Notes: generated by a model from the sequence alone, not told the origin. Counted from the first letter of the stretch, positions 40,701 to 47,584 are shown. The stretch is 64,000 nt of DNA from Clostridia bacterium (GCA_026416815.1 JAOAEJ010000017.1:36545-100544); one strand, 5' to 3'. Program-made: numbers and translations.

Positions 40701-42864
40701 TAAACGTTTTTGTCTCGTTTCCTGTACCGCCGCTCAATCCTTTGGGGCCTGGCCCGTCTGCATCCGCCGTTGCAGTAAAATTATATGTACCTGGTGCAGG
40801 TATAACCTTATTGTTAAGGGTCAATACCACTGCCTGGCTGGTTGTAGCACTCACTCCTGTTATAGTCACTGTCTGTCCGCTGATTTGCGTAGGTACCAGC
40901 GGTATGGAAGTTCCTCCTGCTATACTTACAGTGTCCGCTGCCGCTGCCGGGGTAATGCCTGCAGGCAATGTGAATGTGACATTACCGTTGGTCAGGAACT
41001 CTCCCGGTACATATGTAAGAGTGATATCATCGGTTGAGGATGCCGGTAAACTGGTCGGATTGATACTAAGGCTTCCACCCATAGTAGACTCTATACCCGA
41101 AACTGTAACTGTAAATGCAGAGCTTGAACTGAAATACCCTGTTTTGCTTGCTGTTATGTAAATTGTCGCAGTACCGGCGTTTACCCCCGTAACCTGCCCT
41201 GTAGAAGAATTAACTGTTGCAACTGCCTGGTTTGCCGAGCTATAGCTCAGGCTTGCATCAGGAGGTGTTACCGATACAAGAGGGTTTACAACCGATCCTT
41301 TGGAAATGGTGAGGTTTGACGCGCTTACTACTATTGAAGCCGAACCGCCGCCGATATTTGCAACAATTCCCGAAGCTACGTTGGTTGTAACAGGTCTTTG
41401 CTCAATGGTTACATTAGCTACATTGACTGTAGCCGATTCTATTTTTGCCTGTCCCCTTACTGTAACCCCTCCATTGGCAATAAGAGTCTTTATTGTTGTA
41501 TCCTTTGTGGTCCTTACGTCACTTCCCTCTGCTGCTTTTTCTACGTTAATCTTGGTTATGGTACCCGAAAGAGTGTTGATAGCTGAATTTGCTTTTAAAT
41601 TCAACGTACTTATGGGAGTACCTTCAACATTAATCTTTGTAGCACCCGCGTTTTCAAGTACATTTAGTACGCCAACCGAACCTCCAGTGGTGTTTATAAC
41701 AGTTTTCGGCGCCTTTACGTTTACTTCGGTTGTGCTGGCAAATTCAAGGCTGAGTGTTGCAGCATTGGCCTGTGCATTAACATTTACTGTATTAGCCGAT
41801 CCTTTTAATTGTACTGCTGCTCCCGGTGAATCAACATCTACATTCGTAAAACTTCCCTCAAGCCTTATCTTATGCTCCTGGGGTATTGCACCTGAAATAT
41901 GTATATTTTCAAAACCTTTTCCGTTTATGTTGCTTTCCTTTAAAATAGCTCCAGAGCCAAGCTCTACGCCGGAAATAACCGTCAAGCTCTGTGCTGTTAC
42001 GCCCAGGCGTCCATCCTTTTTGGAGATATTCAACGGGCCCTGCAGCGTAGTGCTTTTGAAGGTTATACCGTTCTCGCCGCCTCCGTGGATGATAGTCCTT
42101 CCTTTTACTGTAACATTTTCGATGGTAACATTACCATCTCCTATGCCCTCAGTCAGATACAGGTCTCCCTTAATGATAATATTCTTTACAGTTACATTAC
42201 CGGTATTTATTACCAGGTTTCTACTGTCTACTTTGCTGTATGTACCTGCTTTATTTATAAGGCTGCCCATAACATTATCAATTATATTTATTGCTTCGGC
42301 ACGGGTAATGGTATTCCACGGACCGAATTTTTTGCCCGGAAGCTCCTTTATATAATTGTTTTCTGCCAGCGCGCTAACAGCGTCTTTGCTTGAGGCAGGT
42401 ATCTTGTCGGAGTCGGAAAATTTATTTGCTACATCACTGTCTAAAGGCCTAAGCTCAAAAACCTTTGCAAGCATAACCGCAGCTTCCAATCGGTTTATGG
42501 AAGCAAAGGGACTAAGCTTACCCTTCTTTTCATCCTGTATGTACCCTGCCGCCACAGCCTTGGCAACTTCATCCCCGTACCATGTGTCCGGCACTACATC
42601 GGAGAAGGATATGCTGGCTTTCCGCGTGAATTTAAAGACATTGTTTATCATAGTGATAAACTCAACCTTCTTGATTACCTCATCCGGCTTAAACTTCCCA
42701 TCAGGCTGCTCACTTACCAGCCCCTTGGAAATCCACTCACTAATCAAATCCCCTGCCCAGTGTTTGGAGATATCTGAAGGCTGGGCATATGCCGGAATCA
42801 TGAGGGTCAGAAGGTAGCATACCATTATGCAGATTGAAATTAACTTTCTTAACCTCTGTTTCAT
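28717..42864 (-). CDS. Giant (4715-residue) SLH-anchored repeat protein
   Basis: Order from the N-terminus: signal peptide (ISICIMVCYLLTLMIPAYA); three SLH domains (~residues 25-200); a beta-helix-like region rich in N-V-T-I strands (~200-510); a Big_2-type bacterial Ig domain (~510-590); a linker (~590-725); six complete ~230-residue repeats and one half repeat (~725-2280); three ~115-residue units with YDIYVVAEDA-type ends (~2280-2625); four or five DUF4073-like units with MEYSLNSTNGT marks (~2625-3005); and 22 tandem ~70-80-residue repeats to the end. AACGGGGG precedes ATG 42864. N-terminal SLH anchoring would project more than 4500 residues outward. Function is likely adhesive or structural; no catalytic motif was seen. 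It follows the Fn3-SLH gene by 54 bp, probably one operon. Confidence 0.9.
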   Translation of the reverse strand: MKQRLRKLISICIMVCYLLTLMIPAYAQPSDISKHWAGDLISEWISKGLVSEQPDGKFKPDEVIKKVEFITMINNVFKFTRKASISFSDVVPDTWYGDEVAKAVAAGYIQDEKKGKLSPFASINRLEAAVMLAKVFELRPLDSDVANKFSDSDKIPASSKDAVSALAENNYIKELPGKKFGPWNTITRAEAINIIDNVMGSLINKAGTYSKVDSRNLVINTGNVTVKNIIIKGDLYLTEGIGDGNVTIENVTVKGRTIIHGGGENGITFKSTTLQGPLNISKKDGRLGVTAQSLTVISGVELGSGAILKESNINGKGFENIHISGAIPQEHKIRLEGSFTNVDVDSPGAAVQLKGSANTVNVNAQANAATLSLEFASTTEVNVKAPKTVINTTGGSVGVLNVLENAGATKINVEGTPISTLNLKANSAINTLSGTITKINVEKAAEGSDVRTTKDTTIKTLIANGGVTVRGQAKIESATVNVANVTIEQRPVTTNVASGIVANIGGGSASIVVSASNLTISKGSVVNPLVSVTPPDASLSYSSANQAVATVNSSTGQVTGVNAGTATIYITASKTGYFSSSSAFTVTVSGIESTMGGSLSINPTSLPASSTDDITLTYVPGEFLTNGNVTFTLPAGITPAAAADTVSIAGGTSIPLVPTQISGQTVTITGVSATTSQAVVLTLNNKVIPAPGTYNFTATADADGPGPKGLSGGTGNETKTFTSSNPPAALVTLVSSTNTNGFYNAGDTIHVTVTFDRPVDVTGTPVLRLETGTTDRDAAYVSGSGTNTLTFDYTVQAGDNSANLDYTTVTALTLSGGTIRNRTTTVDVTLTLPAPGTSGSLGSSKVIVIDNIAPSGINISSRNVIPGNGSVTLTAVNGPLTDASWAAILTQIKANTSAGGDWITGVSASNLTITPNADGITAVLNNGSSNPAAIKTDFVITAANVTDRAGNTAGTDIIVDSYSPPAPATVVQVGATTGDGSYNAGDIIQLTVTFDTAVDVTGTPSLQLETGATDRSAVYTGGSGAAVLTFSYTVQAGDTSADLDYVGTGSLVLNGGTIKNAGSAIDASLTLANPGVESSLGHAHNVVVDTDAPTAINISSQNTIPGNGNVVLTAVNGPLSNNSWLAILAQIKANTAAGSSWITGIVSNNLSILPASDGVTAQLRNGSANPATINADFVISNTNVTDRAGNTAAGSITVDSFLNVPVVISVGSTTPDGSYKAGQTVDLNVVYDGAVDVTGAPLIHIETGSVDRDAVYVGGSGTNTLTFRYTVQAGDTSADLDYISTSSFALNGGTIKEVGTGLNAILTLPTVGTFGGAHAIVIDTTAPTAITISSQNTIPGNGSVTLTAVNGPLTSASWTAVLNDIKANTAGGGNWISGIAASDLTITPAGNGVTAELNNGNGSAATINADFVITGTNITDIAGNTAASNITVDSYTPPPPAVVIAVSASTGDGWYKAGSIIAVAVTFDRAVDVTGAPVLKLETGSTDRDAVYTSGSGTATLTFNYTVQAGDIAGDLDYTAITSLALNGGTVKNAGTAVNATLTLAAPGAAGSLAASKAIVIDTTAPTTIDISNQNFILANGSVTLTAVNGPISNASWTAILDEIKANTAAGSNWITGITAADLSITPATDGITAALINSSINKATIISDFVITNTNVVDRAGNAAASDITIDSCTPAVAITDVTATNPDGSYKAGQILNVTVTFSGAVDVTGTPVLKLETGSTDRDAVYAGGAGTDTLMFNYTVQAGDTAADLDYTATTALMLNGATMKNAGTVINASLALPAPGDTGSLGKNKAIIIDTTAPTAINISAQNNISAGGTLTLTAVDGPLTDASWTSILNQIKSNTGGGANWITGIASTNLTIAPAVSGITATLTNTSGSAATINADFVITGTNVVDRAGNTAGSNITIDSFLYISPAVVTVVNSTTPDSSYKAADTIAITVTFDKAVDVTGSPVLHLETGATDHDAVYAGGTGTTTLTFDYVVQPGDTSADLDYMAAASLVLNGGTIKNAGTTVNATLTLAAPGAAGSLGSSRAIKIDTTAPTAINISGQNTLPAGGTLTLTAVNGPLSDTSWTAILNQIKANTAAGGNWITGIAAGDLTITPAVDGITAQLRNAGLSTAAIAADFVITAVNVQDRAGNIASGDITIDAYVPPVTVTGVSATSADGTYKAGQTITVTVTFSGAVDVTGTPMLHMETGATDRDAGYTGGAGTPTLTFSYVVQSGDSTADLDYKATTSLDIGGGASIRNSGTAVNANLTLAAPGAAGSLGNTKAIVVDGIAPVNAGGYPQAGTRADTILNVLVQTNENGKAYFVVLAGGASAPTAAQVKAGTNASNVAQPTNMKGNITLIADNQATITIIGLTQITTYDIYVAAEDTAGNLQSTPLKITMVTDPTPDTTPPVNVTGYPKLGTKTETSVDLLAQINEGGKTYFAVLSSGATAPTAAQVKAGTNASNAALAGSMKGNISLTANNPGTVTITGLTVLNTYDIYVVSEDNSSNLQATVVKLSVTMPDLTPPAYAATYPKLGSNSDTSAAVLVQTDSDGKAYFVVVPAGATAPTVAQVKAGNNGSNTAVAANMKGNVALTANSEATINISGLSVSTSYDIYVVAEDAATTPNLQTTPVKIPMSTSVLVLTGVGVDVAAGKLTGTTTAMQYSLDSTNGTNGTWTDCTAANTNVSFVAGDVYVREKANTSNYRLVRTVTMAPIPDVSGIGYDVAAGQITGTADTMQYRLDGGTWTAVTAGGTTSGITFVDGYIEFRTKATATMLPSLPVLKATIAAATSAPTLAYDDVANTITGLDETDGMGAYIYEYKIGTGAWVSGDVPGDFSGAATVQVRLKATQTTLPSQIQTMTFTANLNLNTVVINVAAKQINGTTATMEYSLNSTNGTDGTWTACTNTNTNVTFTAGKVYVRAKTQTANYRLVATIAPAASAPAVSANVTGGQSAVRLVGAVTSMEYSTNGGSTWSPVTANIAAGTQTINLSIAPNNDLRVRVKATATTLASDMTGSINNPPVVTITGSTNGAGAIDVTGATALATLKLYNSSNTLVATYTLVGVATTHQFTSVAVGKNYYVKQNVNGADSPASNKVDVEPAVVTAAGGAGTVDVTGATPLATLKLYNSSNAVVKTYTLTGVATAYQFTSVTADSGYYVKQTVSNFESAASNSIEVTPAAAGGVGSVSVSLAAPLSTLKLYNSGNVEVASYTLTGSATTYQFSGIAIGADYYVKQTVNSVEGAASNAVNVIPAAVTAVGSSGGAGTVDVSGATLLATLKLYDSSDTLVASNTLVGGATTYQFTAVIPGAGYYVKQTVGGVESAASNTVNVIPGAVTAAGSAGGAGTVDVIGAAPLATLKLYNSSNTVVSTYTLGALATTYQFTSIAAGTGYYVKQTISGAESDVSNGVTVEPSAVTAAGSTDGVGTVDVTGAVALATLKLYNSSNTVVGTYTLIGAATTYRFTSVPIGEGYYVKQTVNGAEGSASNAVDVTPGRVTAAGGAGTVDVSGATPLAVLTLYDGSDTLIATYTLTGSATTYRFTSVPAGTGYYVIQTIGGFDSLPSNTVNVAPTAVTAVGGSETVDVTGAELFATLNLYNSSNTLMDTYTLSGVATSHQFTTVPAGTGYYVKQFVNGVGSAASNAVTVTPTAVSITGSTGGAGTVDVTGASPLAALKLYTSSNVQIASYTLVGPATTHTFTGVPAGTGYYVKQTIGSVSSPASNAVDVIPAAVTVVGSTGGAGAIDVSGATSLANLKLYNNSNTLITSYTLTGMATTYRFTGVAVGAGYYVVQTINGANSTPSNAVDVTPGTVTAVGGVREVNVTGAAQRAVLTLYDSSDSVVATYTLTGTATSYKFTNVAVGTGYYVKQVVNGFESTPSNPVDVLPPTLIITGSTNAAMTINVSGATALATLNLYNSGNTLIASQTLVGVATTHQFTAVPMGAGYYVRQTVNGVDSNISNTVNVAPSAVTAVGSSNGAMTIDVSGATQSAALKLYNSSNAVVDTYTLVGLATTYQFTSVPAGAGYYVRQSINGADGPASNTVTVVASGVTAAGGARIVDVSGATTLATLKLYNSSNTLIGSYTLTGVATSYRFTSVPAGIGYYVKQNINGVDSLASNLVEVTPAAIGGVGTVNVTGATPLAILKLYNSSSVLVASHTLVGSATTHQFTAVAVGAGYYVTQTVSGTEGSASNAVDVLPAAVTAAGSVNGAGTVDVTGATPLAVLKLYNSSSVLVDTYTLIGPATTYQFTAVPVGAGYYVKQTVNGVESAASNTVTVAPTTLVATGSTGGARTIDVTGATALATLKLYNSSNAVVATYTLIGPATTHQFTAVPVGAGYYVKQTVNGADSAASNAVSTAPAAVTAAGSAGTVNVTGATALATLKLYNSGSVVVATYTLTGTATTYQFAAVPAGNGYYVTQTVNGAESTASNSVNVTLAAVGGAGTVNVSGATALATLKLYNSSSIVVATHTLVGPATSHSFTSVAAGTGYYVTQTVGVTEGFTSNVVDVTLAAVGGAGILDVSGATPLATLKLYNSSNTLVASYTLTGVATTYRFTALPAGMGYYVRQTVGITTSVPSNTVEVTPIVTGGARTVTITGAALLSTLRLYNSSNTQVASYTLTGTATTYQFTAVAAGTGYYVKQTISGITGAASAPVEVTVQATGGSGTVYVSGATPRAILKLYNSSNVVVKTYTLSATATTYQFTAVPAGTGYYVTQTVSGSESAASNTITVQP
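28720..33850 (-). repeat. 22 tandem C-terminal repeats of the giant SLH protein
   Basis: Each unit of about 74-80 residues (~222-240 bp) follows a pattern G-(V/I)-(D/N)-V-(S/T)-GA, LATLKLYNSSN, YTL-G-AT-YQFT-V, GYYVKQTVNG, SNTV-V-P. I count 22 units. Length differs mainly in the linker: short units run directly into the next glycine pair, longer ones carry an extra A-VTAAGSTG linker. The last unit ends at the stop codon. Antisense reading frames in this region reflect the regular codon use of the repeat. Confidence 0.88.
36030..40695 (-). repeat. Six full and one half ~230-residue repeats within the giant SLH protein
   Basis: Each ~690-bp unit encodes two beta-rich halves: a first half with YKAGQTI-VTVTF, VDVTGTPVL-LETG-TDRDAVY, FDYTVQAGD-SADLDY and NGGTIKNAGT, and a second half from IDTTAPTAINIS through LTAVNGPL, SWTAILNQIKANT, WITGI and DRAGN. 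Six complete units occur, and the seventh (lowest coordinates) keeps only the first half before the ~115-residue units begin. Confidence 0.85.
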
Positions 42865-42918
42865 CTAATATAACCCCCGTTAACTAACGTTTTAAAGTGT
42901 ACAAACCTATTTCTTGAC

Positions 42919-45246
42919 CTATCTATCTATAACCTTATATATCATCACCGCTGCTTCGGCTCTTGTTGCATTATCCTTTGGTGCGAGTATCCTTTTTCCC
43001 TTATATGTCTTTCCTTCCATTACCTTTTCCCCACATAGTGAAGCGATACTGTACAAAGCCTCAGTTGAAACCGAACCCTTGTCGGAATACTCGTCCAGAA
43101 TGGATATATCAAAGGCCGGAAGCGGCTTACTTGCTGCCTGCATTGTTCTTGCAATAAATAGCGCCATGTCTTCTCTGGTTATCAGCCTGTCGGGATAAAA
43201 CTTGTTGTCTTTATCCGCCTTTATGATCCCGGCTTTTGCAGCAATCATAATTTCCTTATAGTAGGGGTGACTTTGACTTACATCCTTATACGAACCTACA
43301 GCAATTATATTAAACTTAAAAGCCTTAGCCAGTATTGAAACAAATTCTCCTCTTGTCATCTTGTCATCGGGTCTGAAAATACCTGGCGCTTTAGTTTTAA
43401 AAACTCCCCTACTGGCCAGGTTTTCAATTTCATTCCTTGCCCAGTAGTTATCAGGTACATCGGTAAAGCTTACCGCCAGCTTGGTAGCTGTCCTTATTTC
43501 TTTACAATAAACACTATTTCCTGTCTTATTGAATGCAGTTATTCTATAGTAGTAGGTACCCGGCGTAAGGCCGCTATCAAGGTAAGTAGTAACATTGGCG
43601 CTTACCTGGGCAATCTCCTTATAGTTTAGGCCGTATTTTTGCCTTTCTATCTTAAAGCCCAGCTCGTTATTTGCTTTATCAGACCATACAAGCCTTATCT
43701 GGCTTGAGGATACAGCCTCCGCCCGCAAATCGGCTGGAGCAGCCGGCAATCCAATAACAACATCTACCTCACTGCTGTACGCTATGGAATTATAGTAGGC
43801 ATTATCAAACACCTTAATCCTGTAATAGTACTCTGTATTGGCAGTAAGCCCTTTATCTATGTATTCTGTAGTGTTGGCGGACAACGAAGCTATCTCCTTC
43901 CATTCCCCATCCAGCCCGGTCTTCCTTTCTACCTTGAAGCCGCTTTCGCTGCTGGAGTTGTCGGTCCAGTTCAGCTTCACCTGTGATGTAGAGAGTACAG
44001 TAAGCTGTACATCTGTAGGAGATTTCAATGGTATTGTCCACGCACTTATTTCTCGGGTAAATTTAGAATATATGTTACTGTGGGCTACATATCCCCTTAC
44101 CTTATAACTATACAGCGTATCCGCCGAGAGGTTTTTATCCTTGAAGCCGGTGACATCTGCACCCACTAAAGCGTAGTTTTCCCAGCTTCCCCCGGTTCCC
44201 ACCTTTCTCCATATCTCATAGCCGGTCTCGGCATTGGACTTATCCGCCCATTGAAGCTCTATTTCAGAGTTGGAGGTAGCAGTAGCGGTGAAATTAATGG
44301 GATCTTCCATATATGTACTACTTATGGTTATCTCACCGGAATACTGAGAAGCATTGTTTGATGTCATCGCCTTGAGCCTGTAAACATACTCGGTATTGGG
44401 TGTCAGGCCCCAGTCAAGAAGCGATACGGTATTGGCAGATACATAAGCAATGGGTGTAAAGTTTTGCTGTGTCCGGCTTTTCCTCTCTACTATAAACGAC
44501 GTTTCATCGGAGTTGTCGTCCCAAGTCAGAAATATCTGAGTAGGGGAAGCAGCATAGCCGTTAAGAGCTGTAGGCTCTTTGAGCAAGGTATAAGCCCCTC
44601 TTCCCGAACTATCGTATGGGTATGTAGATGAATGTATATTAGAACTGTATACTGATTTTATTCTATAGTAATATAGAGTATTTGCCTTTAGAGAAGTATC
44701 ACTGTAGCTGTTTACACCGGCAGGCACAGTCGCTATAGTCTCCCATGCAGTGCTTCCGTTCATCCTTCTCTCTATAGCAGTTTCATAGCCCTTTGATTCG
44801 GGATAAGCCCAGGTAATGCTCATACCCTCAGATGAAGCCGGTGTGACCGTTAGAGAGATGGGTGCAGCTATGACAGTGGTATTGATGGCTACTTCATCGG
44901 TATGCACTGTGGTAGCGCCTGAAGAATTATTCCAGCGCACCCTATATGTATATGTCCGGCCTGTTGACAGTGAGTAATCATTATACACAGTAGCGTTAGC
45001 CGACAGAACAGCTACTTCTACAAAGTTGCCGTTGTCTATCTTTCTGTCTATCCTATAGCTGCTTTCACCGGTAATACTGTCCTCCCAAACCAGCTTTATC
45101 TGACTTGAGGATACTACCGTCAAATCCAGAGGTACTGTGGAAGCACCCTGGACGTAATTGGCAGCTACAAACACCATTGCAGTTGAAGCCGCTACCGCTG
45201 CCAGTTTCCTTGCTTTATTCATGATATGATTATATTTTTTAAACAT
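42919..45246 (-). CDS. Fibronectin type III / SLH surface protein
   Basis: 775 residues. Signal peptide (LAAVAASTAMVFVAANYVQGAS), then six Fn3-like domains of ~90 residues, each with an LTW-D-S-SE-GF-IERK pattern and a closing L-ANT-YYYRIK motif, then three C-terminal SLH domains (VSFTDVPDNYWARNEIENLA, KMTRGEFVSILAKAF, LITREDMALFIARTM, NATRAEAAVMIYKVI). AAGGAGG lies 5 nt before ATG 45246. The Fn3 units resemble each other closely (SANTTEYIDKGLTANTEYYY-like ends), suggesting recent amplification. It precedes the giant SLH gene by 54 bp, and the two are probably expressed together from the region around 45457. Confidence 0.9.
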   Translation of the reverse strand: MFKKYNHIMNKARKLAAVAASTAMVFVAANYVQGASTVPLDLTVVSSSQIKLVWEDSITGESSYRIDRKIDNGNFVEVAVLSANATVYNDYSLSTGRTYTYRVRWNNSSGATTVHTDEVAINTTVIAAPISLTVTPASSEGMSITWAYPESKGYETAIERRMNGSTAWETIATVPAGVNSYSDTSLKANTLYYYRIKSVYSSNIHSSTYPYDSSGRGAYTLLKEPTALNGYAASPTQIFLTWDDNSDETSFIVERKSRTQQNFTPIAYVSANTVSLLDWGLTPNTEYVYRLKAMTSNNASQYSGEITISSTYMEDPINFTATATSNSEIELQWADKSNAETGYEIWRKVGTGGSWENYALVGADVTGFKDKNLSADTLYSYKVRGYVAHSNIYSKFTREISAWTIPLKSPTDVQLTVLSTSQVKLNWTDNSSSESGFKVERKTGLDGEWKEIASLSANTTEYIDKGLTANTEYYYRIKVFDNAYYNSIAYSSEVDVVIGLPAAPADLRAEAVSSSQIRLVWSDKANNELGFKIERQKYGLNYKEIAQVSANVTTYLDSGLTPGTYYYRITAFNKTGNSVYCKEIRTATKLAVSFTDVPDNYWARNEIENLASRGVFKTKAPGIFRPDDKMTRGEFVSILAKAFKFNIIAVGSYKDVSQSHPYYKEIMIAAKAGIIKADKDNKFYPDRLITREDMALFIARTMQAASKPLPAFDISILDEYSDKGSVSTEALYSIASLCGEKVMEGKTYKGKRILAPKDNATRAEAAVMIYKVIDR

Positions 45247-45456
45247 AATGCCTCCTTGGGATAAATGTCTCCTTCTCTTTTTTAAGAAGTGAAGCAGTAT
45301 ATTTCCTTATTATTTTACTCTAATACCAGCACTTCAGCCTTCGCTGTAAGTTAGTTATGAACTTTCTTTTGTACAGCTTTTCCAAGGCTGCTTCCATGGA
45401 TCAGGACTCAAAACCCCTCCCTATTAATGGGAGTGTAAAAGGGTCTATTATTTATG

Positions 45457-45474
45457 TATATCGACAAAAACGGG
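45457..45474 (-). promoter_or_regulatory. Second copy of the SLH-operon upstream motif
   Basis: TATATCGACAAAAACGGG, against TATATCGACAAAAATGGG at 26587-26604: 17 of 18 identical. On the minus strand this gives GTCGATAT as a possible sigma-D -10 element, but the bases 15 bp upstream are TATT rather than TAAA, so this copy fits less well. It lies ~210 bp before the Fn3-SLH start. It may instead be a regulator site related to the Spo0A box (TTTGTCGAA). Confidence 0.45.
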
Positions 45475-45499
45475 CAAAAAAATAACCCGTAACCGGGCT
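45474..45499 (-). terminator. Intrinsic terminator after the SGNH hydrolase gene
   Basis: AACCCG (45484-45489) pairs with CGGGCT (45494-45499, one G-U) around a 4-nt loop, with a T-rich run on the minus strand directly after it. It is 73 bp beyond the stop codon. Confidence 0.78.
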
Positions 45500-45571
45500 G
45501 TTTAAAGCAATGCAAATATTACATTTTTGTTTCAAAAGGTGTTATAAAATATATTTGAATTATAAAGTTTT

Positions 45572-47584
45572 CTATTCAAGTATTTTTGCACTCACCTTGG
45601 CAATCTGGATGTTTTTATCCTTGCTGTACAGCTTTATTTTCTGGGCTGAAGTGAATGTGGGAAGCAGTACATTTACCATTACTTCATTCCAGTGAAGGCC
45701 TACAAGTTTTGAAAACCTTACCGGCATTTTATTATCTATACTTGAGACTTCGATATTCAATGCAGCCATATCAAAGCTTTCCAGATTAATAGGGGCTGTA
45801 CCGAAACTGTTATTTGGATTGAATATCTGCGGAAATCTCCTGCACCAAACCTTAATCTGCATTTCCCTTGTCTTTTCGTGCTCTTCAGTATACAAAACAT
45901 TCTGGCTTATGTAGTCATTCTTTGTTACCTCTACACATCCGCTAGTACCATAAGGCAGCACCTTGTCGGCAGGAACAAAGGGCTTCATGCCTCCTGCCAC
46001 TGTCCAGCTTGATAGTTCTTTTACGTTACCTATCCTTGTTTCTTTTAGCAGTTCAGGGCTTTCTGCTTCTTTGTCCATAGGCTTTGAGGTGTAGACTTTA
46101 TCTTCCTCTCCTATCCATTTTGCGTATATGTCATTGAGTGAAAACCCGCCTTTCTTGTAGAGGAGGAAGGTAAATTTGTCATAATTCATAAAGTTTTTCA
46201 TATTGCCTTCAGATATTCTATAGACACCGTTTACACCGCTTATTGCTACAAACTTACCTTCGGGTTTGCCGTATTGGGCATACCACTCAGGACTGAAACC
46301 ATACTGGGTATTTGAGTAGTTAACTTCATCATCACCCTTGCCGCTTTGCTTTACTAGTTTCCCCGGGCCTTTATTGTACTGTTTGAAGGGTGCTGAGGTT
46401 ATTATCATTCCGTTTGCTTTACCCTTGATTACAAATGTCTGGCTTCCAAAATTTTTAGTGTCGTTTGATTTATATACGTCACCTACTGTTACATTGGGAT
46501 TTCCCTGGTATATAAAAGTCTGGTATTTTCCGTCATCCTCGTAGGGAGGGGTAAACATATGCCTGCCGTAAACCTGCACAGAGCCGTCGGACAGGTGCAG
46601 CGTAAAGCTTTTTATGCTTCTAGAAGTTGCAGGCGTTACTACCTCTACCAGGGCGTAGTCGTTGAAGCTTACACTTTCTTTGTTTTGTAGTTTTAGGTAC
46701 TCGCTTATTATCTGAGTAGAATTATTATTAACATCCAATGAATCATAGTATTGCTTGACCGAATCACCCAGTGCATGGTGTCCAACCATGATTTCGCTGA
46801 ACTTTTCTGCACGTTCCTCAATGCTATCAAACAGCAGCTCGTCTATTGACAAAGTTTTAAATTCGTCTCTCTTTCTGAATATCTTTAAGCTTTGCTTTGG
46901 GGCTGGCAAGGTATCGGTATACTTTTTCATGCTGTCGGCAAGCATATAGGCTGTCCTTGTTCCGGGATGGCTTTTACCCCAGAACGGCAGATACTGAGTC
47001 TGGTTGAACAGTCTTGATTTGGTTGACATGTCTATGAACATACAATTATATTCATCAGCAACTGCCTTTAGCCCCCTTAGATTCCTTTGCTCCCCTACCC
47101 CGGCTTCTCCATACTCTGTGCATACTATCGGCTGCATTCCTAGGGACTTGACTGTCTCAATCAGACCTCTGAGGTTATCGTAATAATAATCTTCATTGGC
47201 AGTGATATATGGTGCGTCATTTTCATTTGAAACGAGTACAGCATACTTGCCGTTGTAATCTTTTATGCTTAGTTTGTTGTGGTATTTGGGCTTGTTGCTC
47301 CTTACATCGTTGTTCATCTCCTGATAGTCATTACCGCTTGTGGAATAGTTTTCCCAGTTGTAGCTGCTTAATAGCGACAGTGTGCTTATGTATGCCTTGC
47401 CCTTTAGCGTAAAATGGCTGGCAGAGTAACTATCACCTACTATGACTATTTTATCGGAATTGGCTATATTTATTATTTTCTCATAGGATGGGTTATTATT
47501 TTCTGCGTGAATTGGGTAGCTTTGGGGGGTAATAAGCAGTATCGCAAGTATAAAGCAAATTAATATCGGCACAATTCTTTTCAT
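45572..47584 (-). CDS. Secreted SGNH/GDSL-type hydrolase family protein
   Basis: About 670 residues with a signal peptide (ILICFILAILLITPQSYPIHA). The N-terminal ~220 residues match the SGNH layout: GDSYSA with the candidate nucleophile Ser (~residues 50-55), an Asn in the VSNEND stretch, and SHPG supplying the candidate catalytic His (~residue 205). SGNH enzymes are esterases or lipases, some of which deacetylate polysaccharides. The C-terminal ~450 residues are unrecognised and beta-rich, and might bind carbohydrate. I chose ATG 47584; GTG 47593 sits too near the AGGG ribosome site. The gene has its own terminator and lies between the SLH operon and the amylases. Substrate unknown. Confidence 0.75.
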   Translation of the reverse strand: MKRIVPILICFILAILLITPQSYPIHAENNNPSYEKIINIANSDKIVIVGDSYSASHFTLKGKAYISTLSLLSSYNWENYSTSGNDYQEMNNDVRSNKPKYHNKLSIKDYNGKYAVLVSNENDAPYITANEDYYYDNLRGLIETVKSLGMQPIVCTEYGEAGVGEQRNLRGLKAVADEYNCMFIDMSTKSRLFNQTQYLPFWGKSHPGTRTAYMLADSMKKYTDTLPAPKQSLKIFRKRDEFKTLSIDELLFDSIEERAEKFSEIMVGHHALGDSVKQYYDSLDVNNNSTQIISEYLKLQNKESVSFNDYALVEVVTPATSRSIKSFTLHLSDGSVQVYGRHMFTPPYEDDGKYQTFIYQGNPNVTVGDVYKSNDTKNFGSQTFVIKGKANGMIITSAPFKQYNKGPGKLVKQSGKGDDEVNYSNTQYGFSPEWYAQYGKPEGKFVAISGVNGVYRISEGNMKNFMNYDKFTFLLYKKGGFSLNDIYAKWIGEEDKVYTSKPMDKEAESPELLKETRIGNVKELSSWTVAGGMKPFVPADKVLPYGTSGCVEVTKNDYISQNVLYTEEHEKTREMQIKVWCRRFPQIFNPNNSFGTAPINLESFDMAALNIEVSSIDNKMPVRFSKLVGLHWNEVMVNVLLPTFTSAQKIKLYSKDKNIQIAKVSAKILE

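Larger units (their letters stand above)
45247..45571. other. Intergenic region upstream of the second SLH operon
   Basis: 325 bp with no gene. It holds the motif shared with the first SLH operon (45457-45474) directly abutting the terminator of the SGNH hydrolase gene (45474-45499). The rest is AT-rich leader. Confidence 0.6.

Noticed and set aside
36617..42355. Long antisense open frames (up to ~350 codons) opposite the giant repeat gene
   Set aside because: They mirror the repeat pattern and the codon bias of the sense strand, have no ribosome sites and encode low-complexity V/P/A-rich text.
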